Below, piece after piece: positions 6,447 to 8,239 of a stretch of 8,239 nucleotides of DNA. Within the stretch, counting starts at the first letter, position 1. Each line of letters begins with the position of its first letter. The notes below the pieces were generated by a model. That model made no database searches and was not told the origin of the DNA. It saw only the letters and a program-made list of their open reading frames with translations. This DNA comes from Candidatus Sphingobacterium stercoripullorum. GTDB lineage: Bacteria; Bacteroidota; Bacteroidia; Sphingobacteriales; Sphingobacteriaceae. Position numbers and translations under genes: made by a program. The DNA lies in assembly GCA_019114715.1 (NCBI GenBank), contig DXEZ01000209.1:1-8239 (forward strand). Reading direction: 5' to 3'.

Positions 6447-6463
6447 CGGGTAGAAGGATTGCT

Positions 6464-6483
6464 TTTGTACCCATTTGTACCTA
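6464..6483. repeat. Two tandem 10-bp repeats
   Basis: TTTGTACCCA (6464-6473) is followed immediately by TTTGTACCTA (6474-6483), differing at one base. The pair lies just past the end of the Fur-family gene, between convergent genes. No function is evident; it may be a slippage duplication. Confidence 0.5.
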
Positions 6484-6500
6484 GACTTAATGGTGTTTGC

Positions 6501-6914
6501 TCAGCTTGAAAGAAGGCATTCTTCGCATATGCCTTTAGCAAAAAATTGAATCTGTTCGATTTTAAAGGGATATTGCTTGAATGTTGGCAGCTGTACTTCT
6601 TCGCGGCAGGTGGTTTGCTTGCATTTTCTGCAATAAAAGTGCAAGTGATGATCTTCATGGTTATGTTCACTGCAGCTTTCTTCGCACAATATGTATTTGG
6701 AGGTATGGTCCTCTTGAATACTGTGAACCAGTCCTTTTTCTTCAAAAGTTTTTAAAGTTCTATAGACAGTGATTCTATCGCCACCAATCGCCTCCTCAAT
6801 TTCTGACAGAGATAATGCTGCCATTTGTTCGTTTAAAAATTTATAAACAAGGATTCGCATGCTTGTTGGACGGGTGTTTTTATCAATTAATACTTGTTCA
6901 ATATCTTTATTCAT
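6501..6914 (-). CDS. Fur-family metal-responsive transcriptional repressor (Fur/Zur type)
   Basis: Counting from the ATG at 6914, the product has 137 residues, the usual length for the family. The first half is a winged helix with the recognition segment GDRITVYRTLKTFEEKGLV (45-63). The second half has the His-rich metal-binding stretch HNHEDHHLHFYC (84-95) and two Cys pairs, C95/C98 (CRKC) and C130/C133 (CEEC), that form a structural zinc site. Fur-family proteins bind DNA as dimers when loaded with iron, zinc or another metal; the sequence does not tell which, although Zur-like relatives are common in Sphingobacteriaceae. I preferred 6914 over the ATG at 6980, which would add 22 residues unlike the family, because GAGG (6920-6917) lies just before the 6914 start. 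No metal-transport gene is next to it. The gene is convergent with the dipeptidase gene. Confidence 0.9.
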   Translation of the reverse strand: MNKDIEQVLIDKNTRPTSMRILVYKFLNEQMAALSLSEIEEAIGGDRITVYRTLKTFEEKGLVHSIQEDHTSKYILCEESCSEHNHEDHHLHFYCRKCKQTTCREEVQLPTFKQYPFKIEQIQFFAKGICEECLLSS

Positions 6915-6968
6915 TACCTCTGATTTGATGTGTTTATTATTGCTGTAAAGTGGTGTTGCTACATACTT

Positions 6969-6980
6969 ATGGAGCTCCAT
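6969..6980. promoter_or_regulatory. Perfect 12-bp palindrome upstream of the Fur-family gene
   Basis: ATGGAGCTCCAT is its own reverse complement and lies 55-66 nt upstream of the chosen start, beside the imperfect -7 box at 6962-6969. Autoregulation is common for Fur-family repressors, so it could be an operator, but it does not resemble the AT-rich Fur or Zur boxes known in other phyla. Confidence 0.25.
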
Positions 6981-7226
6981 CTCCTCACACTACAGTCCCT
7001 TTGAGAGGGTTAATGGAAAATCAAGCAGTGCTAAAGAAGTGATTCACCGTTCCTTGAGTGCTTTCTTACGCCTCTATAGGCAATTATAATTTACAATATT
7101 TATACCATATTTATGGAGATAAGCTTGGCGTTTTATCAAAAATAGCGCTGAATTGTGTAGATAAGTTTTCACGTTTAAAAAGAGGGGAAGGCTTCAGCTG
7201 CAATTTTTATAAATGACCTCATAGTG

Positions 7227-7256
7227 AAAAACTCAACTTGTTTATTAGAGCTTGAG
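7227..7256 (-). terminator. Weak intrinsic terminator behind the NUDIX gene
   Basis: On the minus strand CTCAA-g-CT (7256-7249) pairs with AGTTGAG (7238-7232), a 7-bp stem with a one-base bulge and a 10-nt loop, followed by five T (7231-7227). It starts 11 nt after the NUDIX stop and probably ends the mutase-NUDIX transcript. The stem is short and AT-containing, so confidence is limited. Confidence 0.45.
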
Positions 7257-7266
7257 GCCTACTGTA

Positions 7267-7806
7267 TTATCCTTCTAATGTTTTAAAGGCATAAAATAGA
7301 GGTCCCACGTGCAGTGCTTGTGGTATTTTATTACGTGCAATGAGTTCCAGGATTTCTTGCTTGCTCAACAGCTCAACCTCGATATCTTCGGTGGAGTCTA
7401 AACTTTGTATCGATGTTTTAAAACAATCCTTAGCTAGAAAGGAGTGACTTATATTTCCGCTACTTGCAGGGTTGGGATACAATTGACAAAGAGGCTCGAG
7501 GCTACCAGCGCTGTAGCCGGTTTCCTCTAATAGCTCCCTTGCGACTGCCTCTTTGGGTGTTTCGCCTGGGTCAATAACTCCCGCAGGCAGCTCAAGCATA
7601 ATTTCTTGAGCGCCATGGCGGTACTGCCTAATCATGATGAACTCACCCTTTTGGGTAAGTGCGACCACATTTACCCAGTCAGGGTACTCAAGGACATAGT
7701 AGTCTTCTTTAATCAGTCCACTGGGTAATTCAACGGTGTCTTTTCTTAGTGTCGCCCATGGGGCTTTATGAATATATTTAGAGCTTATTAATTTCCATTT
7801 TTCCAT
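7267..7806 (-). CDS. NUDIX hydrolase, ADP-ribose / ADP-sugar pyrophosphatase-like
   Basis: NUDIX enzymes cleave nucleoside diphosphates linked to another group. The 179 residues carry a complete Nudix box, G76-x5-E82-x7-R90-E-L-L-E94-E95-T-G97 (GVIDPGETPKEAVARELLEETG). A proline 15 residues beyond the box (P113 in LYPNPASSGN) is a feature described for ADP-ribose pyrophosphatases. The upstream part, with EYPDWVNVVAL (40-50) and IRQYRHGAQEIMLELPAG (59-76), also fits the ADP-ribose/ADP-sugar group (NudF-like). The likely reaction is ADP-ribose or ADP-glucose to AMP plus the sugar phosphate. Its start lies one base after the stop of a phosphohexomutase gene, whose last codons supply the ribosome binding site. 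Translational coupling and a shared role in sugar-phosphate metabolism are inferred. The protein is cytoplasmic and complete. Confidence 0.9.
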   Translation of the reverse strand: MEKWKLISSKYIHKAPWATLRKDTVELPSGLIKEDYYVLEYPDWVNVVALTQKGEFIMIRQYRHGAQEIMLELPAGVIDPGETPKEAVARELLEETGYSAGSLEPLCQLYPNPASSGNISHSFLAKDCFKTSIQSLDSTEDIEVELLSKQEILELIARNKIPQALHVGPLFYAFKTLEG

Positions 7807-7807
7807 T

Positions 7808-8239
7808 TTACTCCTTGATGATATCCTGCATTATTCCTTTAATTTTATTTTCAAGCTCCCCGAGTACTTTTGAATAATTTTCAATCGTATCGAGCTTGTT
7901 TTTAACTGAACAATAGAACTTAATTTTTGGTTCAGTTCCTGATGGACGTGCAGATATGATATCCCCATCAACGGTTAAAAACTGTAGGACGTTGGATTGG
8001 GGTAAATCTAATTGGAACTTTTCTTTGGTAATCAAATTTTCTCCCGATTGATTGAGGTAATCCCTGACTTCTTGAACCTGGATTCCGAATAATTCTTTCG
8101 GGGAGTCAGCCCGCAAATTTTCCATCATCTTTTCGATTTCCTCAGAGCCAGATTTCCCCTCCTTAGTTAGAGAGATTAATTTTTCATGATAAAATCCATG
8201 TTCTGTGTATAACTCGAGTAATATATCGAATAGGCTTTT
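7808..8239 (-). CDS. Phosphoglucomutase/phosphomannomutase family, C-terminal part (5' end outside window)
   Basis: The frame is open from the window edge at 8239 to the TAA at 7810-7808, giving 143 residues; the internal Met at 8128 is not the start. The diagnostic motif is RPSGTEPKIKFYCSV, the phosphate-binding loop of the fourth domain of alpha-D-phosphohexomutases. Upstream, LLELYTEHGFYHEKLISLT and GKSGSEEIEKMMENLR are typical of the long (about 570-residue) Bacteroidetes phospho-sugar mutases that interconvert glucose 1- and 6-phosphate. The catalytic phosphoserine and metal loop lie outside the window, so glucose versus mannose specificity cannot be judged. It forms an operon with the NUDIX gene (1-nt gap). 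Confidence 0.93.
   Translation of the reverse strand, partial: KSLFDILLELYTEHGFYHEKLISLTKEGKSGSEEIEKMMENLRADSPKELFGIQVQEVRDYLNQSGENLITKEKFQLDLPQSNVLQFLTVDGDIISARPSGTEPKIKFYCSVKNKLDTIENYSKVLGELENKIKGIMQDIIKE
7811..7816 (-). promoter_or_regulatory. Shine-Dalgarno sequence for the NUDIX gene inside the mutase gene
   Basis: AAGGAG lies directly before the mutase stop codon and four bases before the NUDIX ATG. It is the only strong Shine-Dalgarno sequence before a start in this window, where most leaders are A-rich without one. It supports the start at 7806 and suggests that ribosomes finishing the mutase re-initiate on the NUDIX frame. Confidence 0.6.

Larger units (their letters stand above)
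6915..7266. other. 352-bp intergenic region upstream of the Fur-family gene
   Basis: Both flanking genes are on the minus strand. The right end holds a weak terminator for the NUDIX gene (7227-7256); the left end should hold the Fur-gene promoter. TAAGTATG on the minus strand (6969-6962) matches the -7 consensus at seven of eight positions, but no TTTG lies at the right distance. The middle is AT-rich (around 7081-7120) with a CCATATTTATGG element at 7105-7116. No ORF above 22 codons looks real on either strand, and I see no RNA gene. Confidence 0.5.

Noticed and set aside
6371..6745. Minus-strand ORF of 124 codons overlapping the dipeptidase end and the Fur gene
   Set aside because: It is an alternative frame of the Fur-family gene, whose HTH and metal motifs fix the real frame.
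6915..6980. 22-residue N-terminal extension of the Fur-family protein from an ATG at 6980
   Set aside because: The extension does not look like the family, which normally starts where the ATG at 6914 does, and GAGG lies just before that ATG.

Overview
The window looks like chromosomal DNA of a Bacteroidetes bacterium, most likely Sphingobacteriaceae (Sphingobacterium or Pedobacter relatives). The support is moderate-to-low GC, mostly A-rich leaders without Shine-Dalgarno sequences, a promoter of the TTTG / TAnnTTTG type, a lipoprotein signal ending in a lipobox, and protein variants I associate with this phylum (the RGGGGEVGLSSYN and GHSTNETV motifs of XseA, and a GH3_C-like/beta-lactamase hybrid). 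The genus is an inference and no search was run. I see no phage, transposon, CRISPR array, tRNA or rRNA.

Layout, left to right. Positions 1-307 (minus): 5' part of a four-helix membrane protein of the YvlD / 'phage holin family 4' type. A perfect 12-bp inverted repeat and a 30-codon ORF that may be a gene remnant lie upstream of it. Positions 658-1848 (plus): kbl, glycine C-acetyltransferase of threonine breakdown, apparently alone, with a hairpin in its leader. Positions 1959-3434 (minus): the xseA-xseB operon for exonuclease VII, convergent with kbl. A strong intrinsic terminator pointing in the xseB direction lies directly behind the kbl stop. Positions 3505-6401 (plus): two envelope genes 11 nt apart, a secreted serine hydrolase of the class C beta-lactamase fold carrying a leftover GH3_C-like domain, and a lipoprotein M19 dipeptidase. 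A plausible promoter precedes them in the region shared with xseA. Positions 6501-6914 (minus): a Fur-family metalloregulator. Positions 6915-7266 hold no recognisable gene. Positions 7267-8239 (minus): a NUDIX hydrolase of the ADP-ribose/ADP-sugar type, translated one base after the stop of a phosphohexomutase that runs off the right edge.

The genes form separate small units rather than one system. The serine hydrolase and dipeptidase plausibly work together on cell-wall or other D-amino-acid-containing peptides in the envelope. The mutase and NUDIX enzyme plausibly work on sugar phosphates and nucleotide sugars. ExoVII, Kbl and the Fur regulator are ordinary chromosomal functions.

The least ordinary items are the serine hydrolase that starts exactly at a GH3_C domain boundary, the Asn in place of a catalytic Asp in XseA, the leader-like sequence after the kbl/xseB terminator, and the inverted repeat and truncated-looking ORF upstream of the membrane protein. 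I do not see convincing evidence for an entirely new multi-gene system.
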